Assembly (NCBI GenBank): GCA_964501275.1
Contig: CAZCSP010000016.1
Span: forward strand, 1-64,000
Direction: 5' to 3'
From: 55-13 sp964501275
GTDB taxonomy: Bacteria > Armatimonadota > Fimbriimonadia > Fimbriimonadales > Fimbriimonadaceae
Length of the DNA stretch: 64,000 bases
The position numbers were made by a program, and so were the translations under genes. Positions 52,398 through 61,690 of this stretch are shown here, piece after piece. The notes under the pieces are model-generated. The model saw only the letters and a program-made list of their open reading frames with translations, made no database searches and had not been told where the DNA came from. Within the stretch, counting starts at the first letter, position 1. Every line of letters begins with the position of its first letter.

Positions 52398-52943
52398 CTA
52401 AAGCAATCGCTCTGCGCCCATAAGCGCGTCGATCTCTACATCCGATGCCTGGGCGAATTCGGCGGTCTTCGCCTCCAACTCCGCCCTCTGCTTGACCCGA
52501 AGCTCGCGCCTAACCTTGCCTTCCAGGTGCCGTACCTTGTCCTCGCGGGTTTCAGGGAGGAGACCGGGGACGGCGACGGGCTTACCGTTGGAGTCGATGG
52601 CGACCATCGTTACGCGGGCGGTGTTGGTGTGGCGTTTGTCGCTAGTCTGAAGGTTCTGGGCATAGATCTCGATGGTGACTTCCAAACTGGTCCGACCCAC
52701 AAAGCTCACATAGCCGATCATCGTCACCAGCTCGCCCACATTGATCGGCTCATGAAAGTCAACCCGATCAAAGCTGGCGGTGACGCAGATGCGCCCGGCG
52801 TGTTTGGAACTGGTGGCGTAGGCGCACAGGTCGATCATCTCCAAAATGCGCCCGCCAAAGACTTTGCCCAAAAAGTTGGCGTCGTTCGGCTGCATAATTT
52901 GCGCCATTTCGACGCGGGACTGGGATACGGGTTTGGCGATCAT
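52398..52943 (-). CDS. Acyl-CoA thioesterase, hotdog fold (YciA type)
   Basis: 181 residues. The hotdog signature NDANFLGKVFGGRILEMIDL (Asn and Gly of the active site) and SFDRVDFHEPINVGELVTM place it in the YciA/cytosolic acyl-CoA hydrolase group. It cleaves acyl-CoA to free acid and CoA. TATTCT at 52952-52957 lies 8 nt before the ATG. It is monocistronic. Confidence 0.92.
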   Translation of the reverse strand: MIAKPVSQSRVEMAQIMQPNDANFLGKVFGGRILEMIDLCAYATSSKHAGRICVTASFDRVDFHEPINVGELVTMIGYVSFVGRTSLEVTIEIYAQNLQTSDKRHTNTARVTMVAIDSNGKPVAVPGLLPETREDKVRHLEGKVRRELRVKQRAELEAKTAEFAQASDVEIDALMGAERLL

Positions 52944-53240
52944 TCAGCTGGAGAATACCGGGGAACGAGCCCCACGAGACTTTGCCGTGGAACCGTTTGT
53001 TTATCGCAAATCGAAGAACCGCGTCCGCCTGTCTCGCCAGGAATGCTCATGATTCTGAACATTGGCTCTGAGCAACCCATTTTGCGGCCCTCGATGGTTT
53101 CATTTGCGATCAATTGAAAGAGCCACCAACAGAACGCAGACAAGCCGGAACAAGCCGTCAGCGAGCGATTTCAGCGAATCACGAGTGATCCAGGAAAGGA
53201 GAAGTACAAAGAGTCAATGAGCCAGGCCGCAGCGCCGTCC

Positions 53241-54098
53241 CTACTTTCCGCCTGTTGTGCTGATCCCCTGGATAAACGTTTTTTGGGCGAAGAAGAAGAG
53301 GATGATGATGGGAATGGTGAAGAGAGTGGCGGCGGCCATTAACTGCGCATACTGCCCGCCATACAGCGACACAAACTGCTGAAGCCCATAGGCCAGTGGA
53401 TACTTGGCGGTGTCGTTGATGTACAGCAATGGCCCCAGGAAGTCGTTCCAGGTTCCGATGAACTGGAAAAGCGCACAGGTGGCGAGGGCGGGTTTGGAGA
53501 GGGGGAGAACCAGGCGGGAGAAGATCAACCACTCGCTCGCCCCATCCACCCGCGCCGCCTCCGACATCTCGGTGGGCAGGGTCTTGAAGAACTGGGTGAG
53601 AAGGAAGACGTAGTAGGCCGAGGAGCAAAAGGCGGGGACGATCAGGGGGAGGTAAGTGCCGTACCAGCCCAACGCCCGGAAGATGCTGAAAACCGGGATC
53701 ATGGTGACCTGCCCCGGCAACGCCATCGTGGCGATCATCACCATGAACAGCAGATTCTTGCCCGCGAACTGAATCTTGGCAAACCCGTACGCCACCACCG
53801 CACTGGAGGCCACCGCGCCGACCACCGTGAACAGGCACAGGAAGACGGTGTTTCGCAGATAGACCAGGAACGGGACGGTCTGGAGGGCGTCGGGGTAGTT
53901 CTCGGGGACCACCGGGCGGGGAATCAGCATCGAGAAGCTGAAGCCGCCCTCGGTCGGGGCGAAGATCTGCTCGGTCCCTTTGAGCGAAGTCGAGACCATC
54001 CACAGCAAAGGAAGCATCGCGGGGATGGAGAGGAGGATAAGCGCGGCATAGACGCCGAACTTGTTGGGTAGGCTCAGCCGTGCGCCTTCACTCTTCAT
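53241..54098 (-). CDS. Carbohydrate ABC transporter permease, MalG type
   Basis: 285 residues, six membrane helices and the EAA loop EAARVDGASEWLIFSRLVLP that contacts the ATPase. Last gene of a three-gene sugar-uptake operon; overlaps the binding-protein gene by 11 bp. No ATPase gene is in the operon. Confidence 0.95.
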   Translation of the reverse strand: MKSEGARLSLPNKFGVYAALILLSIPAMLPLLWMVSTSLKGTEQIFAPTEGGFSFSMLIPRPVVPENYPDALQTVPFLVYLRNTVFLCLFTVVGAVASSAVVAYGFAKIQFAGKNLLFMVMIATMALPGQVTMIPVFSIFRALGWYGTYLPLIVPAFCSSAYYVFLLTQFFKTLPTEMSEAARVDGASEWLIFSRLVLPLSKPALATCALFQFIGTWNDFLGPLLYINDTAKYPLAYGLQQFVSLYGGQYAQLMAAATLFTIPIIILFFFAQKTFIQGISTTGGK

Positions 54099-55437
54099 AG
54101 CCCAGCGCCCTCCTCTTCTTGATTTCGTCTTGGATCGTCTTTTCCAGGTCGATTAGGGCCTGCTCAGGCGTCTTCTGCCCCCGCACCGCCTGATCCTCTG
54201 CCCGACCAACCTGGTCGTTAAAGAACTGGAGGTACGCCACCTGGGACATCGGGGTGCAGTTGGGGCTGGTGAGGATGTCCAGGAAGACCCGATACTGCGG
54301 ATTCTCCCGGAGCCAGGCCTGGTAGTTGGGCGATTCCACCACCTGGGGAGTCAAAGGAAGCCAGCCGCCCATGTTGTAGAACTTGGCCGCCCGGTTGGGG
54401 TCCTCCAGGCCGGACCAGAATTTCACAAACTCCCATGCGCCCGCTTTCTGCTTTGCGGAGGACGGGATGATCATGAAGTTCCCGCTCACATTCCCACCCA
54501 ATGGCGTGCCGCCTTCTCGGGGTGGAGGAATGGGATACACCCGGTAGTCCATGTCGGGGCGGAACTTGCGAAGCTCCTCCACCCGCCACATCCCGTCGAA
54601 GGTGATCGTGAGGTCGCCCTCCATGAAGGGCCAAGAGGCGGCCCCGGCGCCCGTATTCAAACCCGCTTGGAAACGATTGACTTTGTCGTAGCCAAGCCGC
54701 TTGCGCATCTCGACGATGGTTTTCAGGGTTTTCAGGTTCTGGGGCGTGTTGATCTCTAGGGTCCCATCCTCCCGCACATAGAACCCGCCACCAAACGACC
54801 GGGCGGTGTAGTCCAGGCTGTGGGCTTGGAAGCCCAGGTGGGTGATGTTGCCGTTCTTGTCGAACTGGGTCAGCTTCATCCCGAGTTCCACCAAGTCTTC
54901 GTAAGTCTTGGGGAAATCCCTATCAGGGTCAAGCCCGGCTTCGCGGAAGAGCTTGGCGTTCACGTAGAGGCCATAGACGTCCGAGCCGATGGTGACGCCA
55001 TAGACCTTCCCCTTGTACATCCCGCTCTGCCGGATGTTGGGAAAGGCATCCTCGCGGTAGGTCCGGCGCTCCTCAGGCGTCATCAGGGTTTCAAGGTCGG
55101 TGAGGAAGTTGTTGGCGGCGAGGTTGGGGATCGCGCCGTTCCAGATCGACATCACATCCGGCGGATCGCCCCCGATCACACCCAACGTGAACTTGGCATC
55201 CGACCCAGCGGAAGGGGTGCTGAGGGGAATAACTTCGTACTTGTCCTGGCTCTGGTTGAAGGACTCGACGATCTTGTTGACCTGAACCTCCCAATCGCCC
55301 TGCCACCGATGCCAGAATCGCACGGGAATGCGGTCGGGATACTTCTGGCGCGAGGTCTGGCCGGTCGCCATGATGACGCTGACGGCCACCAGCGCCAAGG
55401 TCCATCCCACCAAAGCCTTGATCCGCCTAGCCTCCAT
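54088..55437 (-). CDS. Extracellular sugar-binding protein of ABC importer
   Basis: 449 residues with an N-terminal hydrophobic signal-anchor (LVGWTLALVAVSVIMATGQ), no lipobox cysteine, and a solute-binding family 1 pattern (IPVRFWHRWQGDWEVQVNKI, GGDPPDVMSIWNGAIPNLAA, PLGGNVSGNFMIIP). It delivers an oligosaccharide or sugar to the two permeases. It overlaps both permease genes by 11 bp. Confidence 0.93.
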   Translation of the reverse strand: MEARRIKALVGWTLALVAVSVIMATGQTSRQKYPDRIPVRFWHRWQGDWEVQVNKIVESFNQSQDKYEVIPLSTPSAGSDAKFTLGVIGGDPPDVMSIWNGAIPNLAANNFLTDLETLMTPEERRTYREDAFPNIRQSGMYKGKVYGVTIGSDVYGLYVNAKLFREAGLDPDRDFPKTYEDLVELGMKLTQFDKNGNITHLGFQAHSLDYTARSFGGGFYVREDGTLEINTPQNLKTLKTIVEMRKRLGYDKVNRFQAGLNTGAGAASWPFMEGDLTITFDGMWRVEELRKFRPDMDYRVYPIPPPREGGTPLGGNVSGNFMIIPSSAKQKAGAWEFVKFWSGLEDPNRAAKFYNMGGWLPLTPQVVESPNYQAWLRENPQYRVFLDILTSPNCTPMSQVAYLQFFNDQVGRAEDQAVRGQKTPEQALIDLEKTIQDEIKKRRALGYEE

Positions 55438-56320
55438 AGTGGACCCACCTCTTTTGAGTTCGGAAGACCAGGCCGGTGAGGATGACGATCACCAGGAAGA
55501 GAATCCACGCCATCGCGCTGGCGTAGCCCATATCCAGGTAGACCCACGCCCGCTTGTACAGGTAGAGCGAGTAGAAGTGGGTGCTGTCCTCGGGGCCGCC
55601 GTTGGGGGTCATGACGAAGGCTTGGGTGAAGTATTGGAACGCCCCGATGATCCCCATCACCAGGTTGAAAAAGATGACCGGGGTGAGCATCGGCAGGGTG
55701 ATCCGGCGCATCTTCTGGAAGGCGTTGGCCCCGTCGATCGTCGCGGCCTCATAGAGATGGACGGGGATGTCCTTCAGCCCCGCCAGATAGATGACCATGC
55801 TCCCGCCCACCGCCCACAGGCCCATGAAGACGAGGCTGTAGAGGGCCCACTTGGCGTCGTTCAGCCAGGCCGGGCCCGTGATGCCAAAGACGCCGAGAAC
55901 CTGGTTGATCAGGCCGATCTTGGGGTTCAGGAGCCAGATAAAAAGGACGCTGGAGGCGACGGTGGGGACGATGGAAGGGAGGTAGAAAACGGTGCGGAAG
56001 AAGGCGATGCCCTTCACGTTGACGTTCAGGAGCAGCGCCAGGATAACCCCGCCCACGATCCCCAGCGGCACCGCGACCAAGGCATATTTGATCGTGACCC
56101 ACGCCGACTTGAGAAAAATCGGGTCGTCGGTGAGGAGCATGTTGTAGTTCGCCAGCCCCACCCACTTCGGTTCGGTCACGATGTTGTAGCGAGTGAACGA
56201 GAGGTAGATGCTCTGGAGGAACGGCCACGCGGTGAAGACCAGGAACCCAATGAGCCAGGGGCTGATAAAGAGGTAGCCGACCAGGTTTTGCTTCAGCTTC
56301 TGCCGCGTCGTTGCCGTCAT
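55427..56320 (-). CDS. Carbohydrate ABC transporter permease, MalF type
   Basis: 297 residues, six membrane helices, with the EAA loop YEAATIDGANAFQKMRRITL. First gene of the operon. TAGGTT lies 6 nt before the ATG. It is divergent from the isomerase-like gene, with 92 bp between the starts. Confidence 0.95.
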   Translation of the reverse strand: MTATTRQKLKQNLVGYLFISPWLIGFLVFTAWPFLQSIYLSFTRYNIVTEPKWVGLANYNMLLTDDPIFLKSAWVTIKYALVAVPLGIVGGVILALLLNVNVKGIAFFRTVFYLPSIVPTVASSVLFIWLLNPKIGLINQVLGVFGITGPAWLNDAKWALYSLVFMGLWAVGGSMVIYLAGLKDIPVHLYEAATIDGANAFQKMRRITLPMLTPVIFFNLVMGIIGAFQYFTQAFVMTPNGGPEDSTHFYSLYLYKRAWVYLDMGYASAMAWILFLVIVILTGLVFRTQKRWVHYGG

Positions 56321-56412
56321 GCCCGGAACCTATCTTACGCGATCCCCTAAAGTCTTGCTAAACGACAGCGGAATCTGAAACCGCGATGCCAGATTTGCTA
56401 GACTCTCTGAAC

Positions 56413-57387
56413 ATGAGGATTGGCATTTTCACGGCATTGTTTGGCGACAAGACGAGGGCGGAAACGCTGGATATTGTCAAGGCGGAGGGGATTCAGGCGG
56501 TCGAGTTCGGTGGAGGCGCGTATCCCGGCTCGGCCCACTTGGAGATGGAGAAACTGCTGGAGAGCAAAGAGGCGCGCGATTCGCTTCTGAAAGAGGTCGC
56601 CGACCGAGGCCTCATCATCTCCGCGATCTCCTGCCACGGTAACCCGCTTCACCCGGATAAGAGGATCGCCGAGGACCACCACCAGGCGTTTGTTAACTCG
56701 GTGAAGTTGGCTTCGCTGTTGGGGATCGAGTGCGTGAACGGCTTCAGCGGCTGTCCCGGCGACAATCCGAACGCTGTCCAGCCCAACTGGGTCACCTGCG
56801 CCTGGCCCGACGAGTTCCGCGACATCCTGGAGTGGCAGTGGAAGGAGAAGGTCGTCCCCTATTGGAAAGAGCAGAACGCTTTCCTCAAACAGCACAACGT
56901 GAAGTTCTGCATCGAGATGCACCCCGGATTCGTGTGCTACTCCAACGACACCCTCCTCAAACTGAGGAAGGCGGCGGGCGACCAGATCGGGGCCAACTTC
57001 GACCCCTCCCACCTCTGGTGGCAGGGCATCGATCCGATTGCGGCGGTTCGGGAACTCGGCAGAGAGGGCGCGCTCTTCCACGTCCACGCCAAAGACACCC
57101 GCATCGACCCCTACAACTCGGGCCGCAACGGCAACCTGGACACCAAGAGCTACGGCCTGATCGGAGAGCGCTCCTGGGTGTTCCGGTCGGTCGGCTATGG
57201 CCACGGGATCGAATGGTGGAAGGAGTTCTGCTCGGAACTCCGCACCGTCGGCTACGACCACGTCCTCAGCATCGAGCATGAGGACGGCCTGATGTCGCCG
57301 ATGGAAGGCCTCCGCAAGGCCCTAAGCGTCCTGAAAGAGGCTGTGATCTTCGAGGATGCGGGCGAGATGTTTTGGGCGCGGGAGTAG
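56413..57387 (+). CDS. Sugar phosphate isomerase/epimerase-like TIM barrel
   Basis: 324 residues of the xylose-isomerase-like barrel family: RIGIFTALFGDKTRAETLDI, EFGGGAYPGSAHLEME, FCIEMHPGFVCYSNDTLLKL, GANFDPSHLWWQGIDPI and a final LSIEHEDG, with E, D, H and E metal ligands in place. TAGACT at 56399-56404 is 8 nt before the ATG. Shared divergent control with the sugar importer suggests it processes the imported sugar. Confidence 0.88.
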   Translation: MRIGIFTALFGDKTRAETLDIVKAEGIQAVEFGGGAYPGSAHLEMEKLLESKEARDSLLKEVADRGLIISAISCHGNPLHPDKRIAEDHHQAFVNSVKLASLLGIECVNGFSGCPGDNPNAVQPNWVTCAWPDEFRDILEWQWKEKVVPYWKEQNAFLKQHNVKFCIEMHPGFVCYSNDTLLKLRKAAGDQIGANFDPSHLWWQGIDPIAAVRELGREGALFHVHAKDTRIDPYNSGRNGNLDTKSYGLIGERSWVFRSVGYGHGIEWWKEFCSELRTVGYDHVLSIEHEDGLMSPMEGLRKALSVLKEAVIFEDAGEMFWARE

Positions 57388-57395
57388 GTGTGGGG

Positions 57396-57556
57396 TGTGG
57401 CCTGTAGCTTGTGGATTGTAAGGTGTTTGGGAAAGTCGGACTTATCGGACAAATCTGACCGATCTGACCGATCCGTCAGATAAGTCAGATCGGTCCGACT
57501 AACACCTCACATTCCAAACCCCACATTCCACAAGCCCCATCCCCACAAGCCACATA
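57396..57556. repeat. Family H inverted repeat with TCTGAC core, copy 2
   Basis: Arms contain GCTTGTGG and CCACAAGC. The core GACTTATCGGACAAATCTGA followed by CCGATC is nearly identical to copy 1 at 42139, with one additional TCTGACCGA unit. It separates the isomerase-like gene from secDF. Confidence 0.9.
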
Positions 57557-57566
57557 ACTCGCCCGG

Positions 57567-57599
57567 TATACTCCGCCAGTTAAGAAACGCCACAGGAGG
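57567..57599 (+). promoter_or_regulatory. secDF -10 box and ribosome site
   Basis: TATACT at 57567-57572 is a likely -10. AGGAGG at 57594-57599 is a strong ribosome site, embedded in a small ACGCC/GGCGT stem, but it is 12 nt from the TTG start, which is longer than usual. Confidence 0.6.
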
Positions 57600-57611
57600 C
57601 GTCCCACCGTT

Positions 57612-60143
57612 TTGCAATCTCGAAGCTATCTATTCCTACTCATCGTGCTCGCCCTCGGAGTGATTTCCGGGCTGGGTTATCACTTCAAAAAGCCTAATCT
57701 GGGTCTGGACATCGAAGGCGGCGTTCGCTTGACCTACAAGATGGACCTATCCAAGCTCACTCCTGAGCAGCGGCAGAATCTGGGCGGCATTCAGGCCAAC
57801 GTGGTTCGAACTATGGTTAGCCGGGCTTCCGGTCCCCTGGATGTTGCGGAACCGGTGGTTCAGGGCAAGGGAACCGACCAGGTTATCGTCGAACTCCCTG
57901 GGTTCACTGATGAGAAAGCCGCTCGCGAAACGCTGAAGACGACTGCAAGTATCGAGTGGTACTGGGCGAAGACGGTCACCACCGGAGCGGGCAGCCCCCG
58001 GACTTATGAGTCCACAGGCAGCACCGAGATGGTGGACGGTAATCCCGCCTACGCCTTCGTCAAGCGGGTGACGGGCGAGGAAGTCAAGCCGGGAACACCC
58101 GCTTACAAAGCGATGATCGCCAGTTGGGGCGAGCCGATTCTGAAGGGTGATGACCTAGCCAAAGCGGATGCGATTCCGTTCAACGACAGCTACATCCCTA
58201 CGATGCAGTTCTCCGCGGCTGGCGCAAAGAAGATGGAGACTTGGACTCGTCAGAACCAGCGCACCCAGCCTCAGCTCGCCGCCGTTCTCGACGATCTGGT
58301 AATCAGCATCGCGCCGCTGAAGGAAGGCACCGTGATCCGCGACATGGCGCAGATCGACGGGCGGTTCGACAAGGCTTATGTACTCAAGCTCAAGGAGCTC
58401 CTGAACTCCGGCTCCCTGCCCGTCAGCCTGGAACTCACCAGTACGCAGAAGGTGGACCCGACGATCGGCAAGCAGGCGCTGGACAAGATCATCGTCGCAG
58501 GTATCGCGTCGTTTGCCCTGATCGCACTCTTTCTGATTGTTTACTACGCATTCCCCGGTTTCGTCGCCCTGATCGCGCTTGGCCTCTACGTCCTCTTCAC
58601 CCTGACGGTGATGAAGTGGATCAACGCCACCTTTAGCCTTGCCGCCATCGCGGGCTTTATCCTGTCGGTAGGTATGGCCGTGGACGCGAACATCCTCGTC
58701 TTTGAACGCTTCAAGGAGGAGATGAAGACCGGGAAGTCGCTCATGACGGCGATCGAACTGGGCTTCAAACGGGCATTTCCGGCGATCTTGGACTCCAATG
58801 CCTGTACGATCCTTACGTCCATCGTTCTGGTGAACCTAGGCACGGGGCCGGTGAGAGGCTTTGCTTCGACCTTGATTATCGGTGTGGCGATCTCGCTCTT
58901 CACCGCCGTCGTCATCACCCGGTCGCTTCTCATCTTCCTGGTGGGATCAGGCATCGGCAACAATCCCAAGTTCTACGCTCTGGAGCGAAGCTGGTTCGGT
59001 GAGAAGTTCGAGCTAACCGCCGACGAGAAGCCGTTCCAGATCGTGAACACCTGGAAGAAGTGGTTTGCCATTTCGGTCATCTCGATGGTGGTTCTGGTGC
59101 CGTTTATCTTCGTTGGCGGACTGAAGCCTAACGTTGAGTTCCGCGGCGGCTATGAAGTCGAACTCAAGGCTCCCACGCAAAGCGCATCTGCCATCATTAG
59201 TTCGCTTGATCAAGCCAAGATTGAGGGCGCCAATGTGAAGTTCGCTGGTGCCGATGCCGCCCGGGTGGCAATTGTGACCGTACCGTTGGAGATTGGGAAT
59301 TCCAACCCCGATGCTGCGGAAGAGGTGGCGGGCAAAGTCGCCTCGGCCACTGGGTTGGAAAGACCCGACACTGGCGGCTCTGCCTATGTCGGCCCAAGCG
59401 TTCAGCAGGAGACGGTGCGCAATGCCATCATTGGAGTTGTCCTCTCTACGGCGTTGATCGTCTTGTGGCTTGCTTTCCGTTTTGGCGTCGCCTTAGGCAA
59501 CTTCACCATCGGCCTCAGGTTTGGGATGTCCGCCGTTCTTGCCTTGGCTCACGACGTCGTGGTCGTACTTGGAATCACCGCGGTGGTGGGTTACTTCCTC
59601 AACTGGGAAGTGAGCGCTCTGTTCCTCACCTCAATGCTGACGGTTATCGGCTTCTCGGTCCATGACACCATCGTCATCTTCGACCGAATTCGAGAGAACC
59701 TACGCAAGCCGCTTCCCGGCGAAGATTTTGGCAACCTGGCCAACCGTTCGATCACCCAATCGTTCGCGCGGTCGATCAATACCTCAATGACGGTTATCGC
59801 CACGCTGGGCATCTTGCTTGCGTTCGGTACCGTTACCCCCGACCTCAAACTGTTCTGTGTGACGATGCTCGCCGGTATCCTTTCGGGAACGTTCTCATCC
59901 ATCTACAACGCTTCCCCGATCCTCTACCTATGGGATCGAGCGGTGATCAAGCGGAAGGGTGAAGCCAACTCGATTCTGGGAATTGCCCGGGCTGAAAATG
60001 CCCGTCTACGGTCGGCCGCGGTCATGGCGGATCAGCCAACCGTCGCCACAGCGTCGGCGACACCAAGTTCCTCCGGGCGTTCCTACGGCCAAGTTCGCCG
60101 CCGAGCCAGCAGCGCCAAGCCCACCCGCCCAGACGAAGACTAG
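57612..60143 (+). CDS. secDF: Fused protein translocase subunit SecDF
   Basis: 843 residues combining SecD (about 1-450) and SecF (about 490-790), with 12 expected membrane helices. The SecD periplasmic P1 region is followed by GMAVDANILVFERFKEEMKT, and SecF has VHDTIVIFDRIRENLRKPLP, both family signatures. It uses proton flow to help pull proteins through SecYEG. Start TTG 57612. The last ~60 residues are a Ser/Ala/Arg-rich cytoplasmic tail. Confidence 0.96.
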   Translation: MQSRSYLFLLIVLALGVISGLGYHFKKPNLGLDIEGGVRLTYKMDLSKLTPEQRQNLGGIQANVVRTMVSRASGPLDVAEPVVQGKGTDQVIVELPGFTDEKAARETLKTTASIEWYWAKTVTTGAGSPRTYESTGSTEMVDGNPAYAFVKRVTGEEVKPGTPAYKAMIASWGEPILKGDDLAKADAIPFNDSYIPTMQFSAAGAKKMETWTRQNQRTQPQLAAVLDDLVISIAPLKEGTVIRDMAQIDGRFDKAYVLKLKELLNSGSLPVSLELTSTQKVDPTIGKQALDKIIVAGIASFALIALFLIVYYAFPGFVALIALGLYVLFTLTVMKWINATFSLAAIAGFILSVGMAVDANILVFERFKEEMKTGKSLMTAIELGFKRAFPAILDSNACTILTSIVLVNLGTGPVRGFASTLIIGVAISLFTAVVITRSLLIFLVGSGIGNNPKFYALERSWFGEKFELTADEKPFQIVNTWKKWFAISVISMVVLVPFIFVGGLKPNVEFRGGYEVELKAPTQSASAIISSLDQAKIEGANVKFAGADAARVAIVTVPLEIGNSNPDAAEEVAGKVASATGLERPDTGGSAYVGPSVQQETVRNAIIGVVLSTALIVLWLAFRFGVALGNFTIGLRFGMSAVLALAHDVVVVLGITAVVGYFLNWEVSALFLTSMLTVIGFSVHDTIVIFDRIRENLRKPLPGEDFGNLANRSITQSFARSINTSMTVIATLGILLAFGTVTPDLKLFCVTMLAGILSGTFSSIYNASPILYLWDRAVIKRKGEANSILGIARAENARLRSAAVMADQPTVATASATPSSSGRSYGQVRRRASSAKPTRPDED

Positions 60144-60151
60144 CAAAAGCC

Positions 60152-60180
60152 TCCCCCAAAACGCCCCGTTTTGGGGGAGT
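60152..60180 (+). terminator. Hairpin between secDF and folC that includes the folC ribosome site
   Basis: CTCCCCCAAAAC (60152-60163) pairs perfectly with GTTTTGGGGGAG (60169-60180), 12 bp with a 5-nt loop. The right arm GGGGGAG is the only Shine-Dalgarno-like sequence for folC (9 nt before ATG 60189), so the hairpin would hide it. There is no T-run. Confidence 0.75.
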
Positions 60181-60188
60181 CCTCTGCC

Positions 60189-61475
60189 ATGACCTACGAA
60201 GAAGCGCTCGCCTACATCGCCTCCTTGGAAACCCGAGGGTGGCGGTTGGGGTTGGACCGGATGGAGGAGTTTGCTCGGAGGCTGGACTTGGCCGGCTCTC
60301 TCGGCGAACCTGGCGGCCCGCAATTCATCCATGTGGCGGGGACGAACGGGAAGGGATCGGTGACGGCCTACCTCCAGTCGATGCTGATCGAGACCGGCTA
60401 CTCCACCGGCGCCTTCTTCAGTCCCTATGTCTACGACCCCCGCGAGAGGATCCAAATCGGGCGACGCCTCATCCCCAAAAAAATATTCGGTTTCCTAACG
60501 GAATGGATTCGCCCATTCGGAGAATCGTTAGGGGAAACTAACTATGAGGGCGTGACGGAGTTTGAGTTCAAGACCGCCATGGGCTTCCAGTTTTGGAAAG
60601 AGCTAGAAGCCGAATGGGTGGCCTTGGAGGTTGGACTGGGAGGCCGATTAGACTCCACCAACATCATCACCCCCCGCTGTTCGGTGATTGTCAGCATCGG
60701 CAAGGACCACACCCACATCCTGGGCGACCAGTATGCGCAGATTGCGGAGGAGAAGGCGGGGATCATCAAACCGGGGATCCCGGTAGTGGTTGGAGAGATG
60801 CCGGAGGAGGCTCGGGAACGGATACTGGAGATCGCTCGGGAACGCGGCGCGGAGGCTTGGGTTTTTGGACGGGAGATTCAGTTGGAAGAGGAGTACACGG
60901 TAGTCACGCCGAAGGGAAGGCATGAGGGGTTGACGCCGGGTATCCCCGGAGCCATGCAACCCCACAACATGGCCTTGGCAGTGGCGGCAATGGATGCCGC
61001 AGGCGCGACCCGGACGTTGGGCGGTTTGCAAAGAGGGGCACGTGATGCTGCGGTTCCGGGTCGGATGCAGCGGGTGCGGGCAGAGGGAAGGGAATGGCTG
61101 CTGGATGGAGCCCACAATCGCGAGGCGGCAAGGACTCTGGCGGACTCCATGAAGCAGGCCGGGGATGCGGATCGGCGGGTGGTCATGATCACGGGAATGG
61201 TCAAGGGCCACGACGCCGGGTCTCTCTATGAGGAGTTGGGCGAGGTCGTGGCGTTGGCGATCTTTGCCCCGATCGACTTCCACCGGGCGGTTCCGCCGGA
61301 GGAGCTTTTGTCTGAGGTAGGCGGGTTGTTTTCGGAGTGCATTGCCACAAAGTCGATGGATGAGGCGATCCAGCTGGCGCTGGAGAAGGCGGGGCCAGCG
61401 GATTTGATTTTGGTGACCGGGAGCTTTTACTTGGTCGGGGAAGTTGGACGAGCGTTGGGATTGGGCGTCGAATAG
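60189..61475 (+). CDS. folC: Bifunctional folylpolyglutamate/dihydrofolate synthase
   Basis: 428 residues with the Mur-ligase-like P-loop HVAGTNGKGSVTAYLQSML (about 46-64), EVGLGGRLDSTNI, the magnesium site SIGKDHTHILGD and LLDGAHNREAA. It adds glutamate to folates and may also make dihydrofolate. ATG 60189 is preferred to the TTG at 60171, which lies in the hairpin. Confidence 0.95.
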   Translation: MTYEEALAYIASLETRGWRLGLDRMEEFARRLDLAGSLGEPGGPQFIHVAGTNGKGSVTAYLQSMLIETGYSTGAFFSPYVYDPRERIQIGRRLIPKKIFGFLTEWIRPFGESLGETNYEGVTEFEFKTAMGFQFWKELEAEWVALEVGLGGRLDSTNIITPRCSVIVSIGKDHTHILGDQYAQIAEEKAGIIKPGIPVVVGEMPEEARERILEIARERGAEAWVFGREIQLEEEYTVVTPKGRHEGLTPGIPGAMQPHNMALAVAAMDAAGATRTLGGLQRGARDAAVPGRMQRVRAEGREWLLDGAHNREAARTLADSMKQAGDADRRVVMITGMVKGHDAGSLYEELGEVVALAIFAPIDFHRAVPPEELLSEVGGLFSECIATKSMDEAIQLALEKAGPADLILVTGSFYLVGEVGRALGLGVE

Positions 61476-61495
61476 TGGTCATGCTTCTCGGAGGG

Positions 61496-61568
61496 ACGGC
61501 GGCACAATGCATCCGCCGCCTACAGACGTAGAGGATGTGTAGGCGGCGGATGCATTGTGCCGCCGTCA
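61496..61568. repeat. 30-bp perfect inverted repeat (family G)
   Basis: Arms 61496-61525 and 61539-61568 are perfectly complementary (GACGGCGGCACAATGCATCC...), with a 13-nt loop. CTACAAG follows at 61575. The half-arm from GCACAATGC to CCTACA occurs unchanged at 18117-18139. Confidence 0.95.
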
Positions 61569-61690
61569 TGCGACTACAAGAGAACCCCCACCCCTCCGCC
61601 TTTTATCGCGTTTTGGGTGAACGGCTTTGACGGTTTCTTCGGCCGTGGAAAAAGAGGAGGGGGAGTCAACCTGCTACAATCCCTCCTAAG

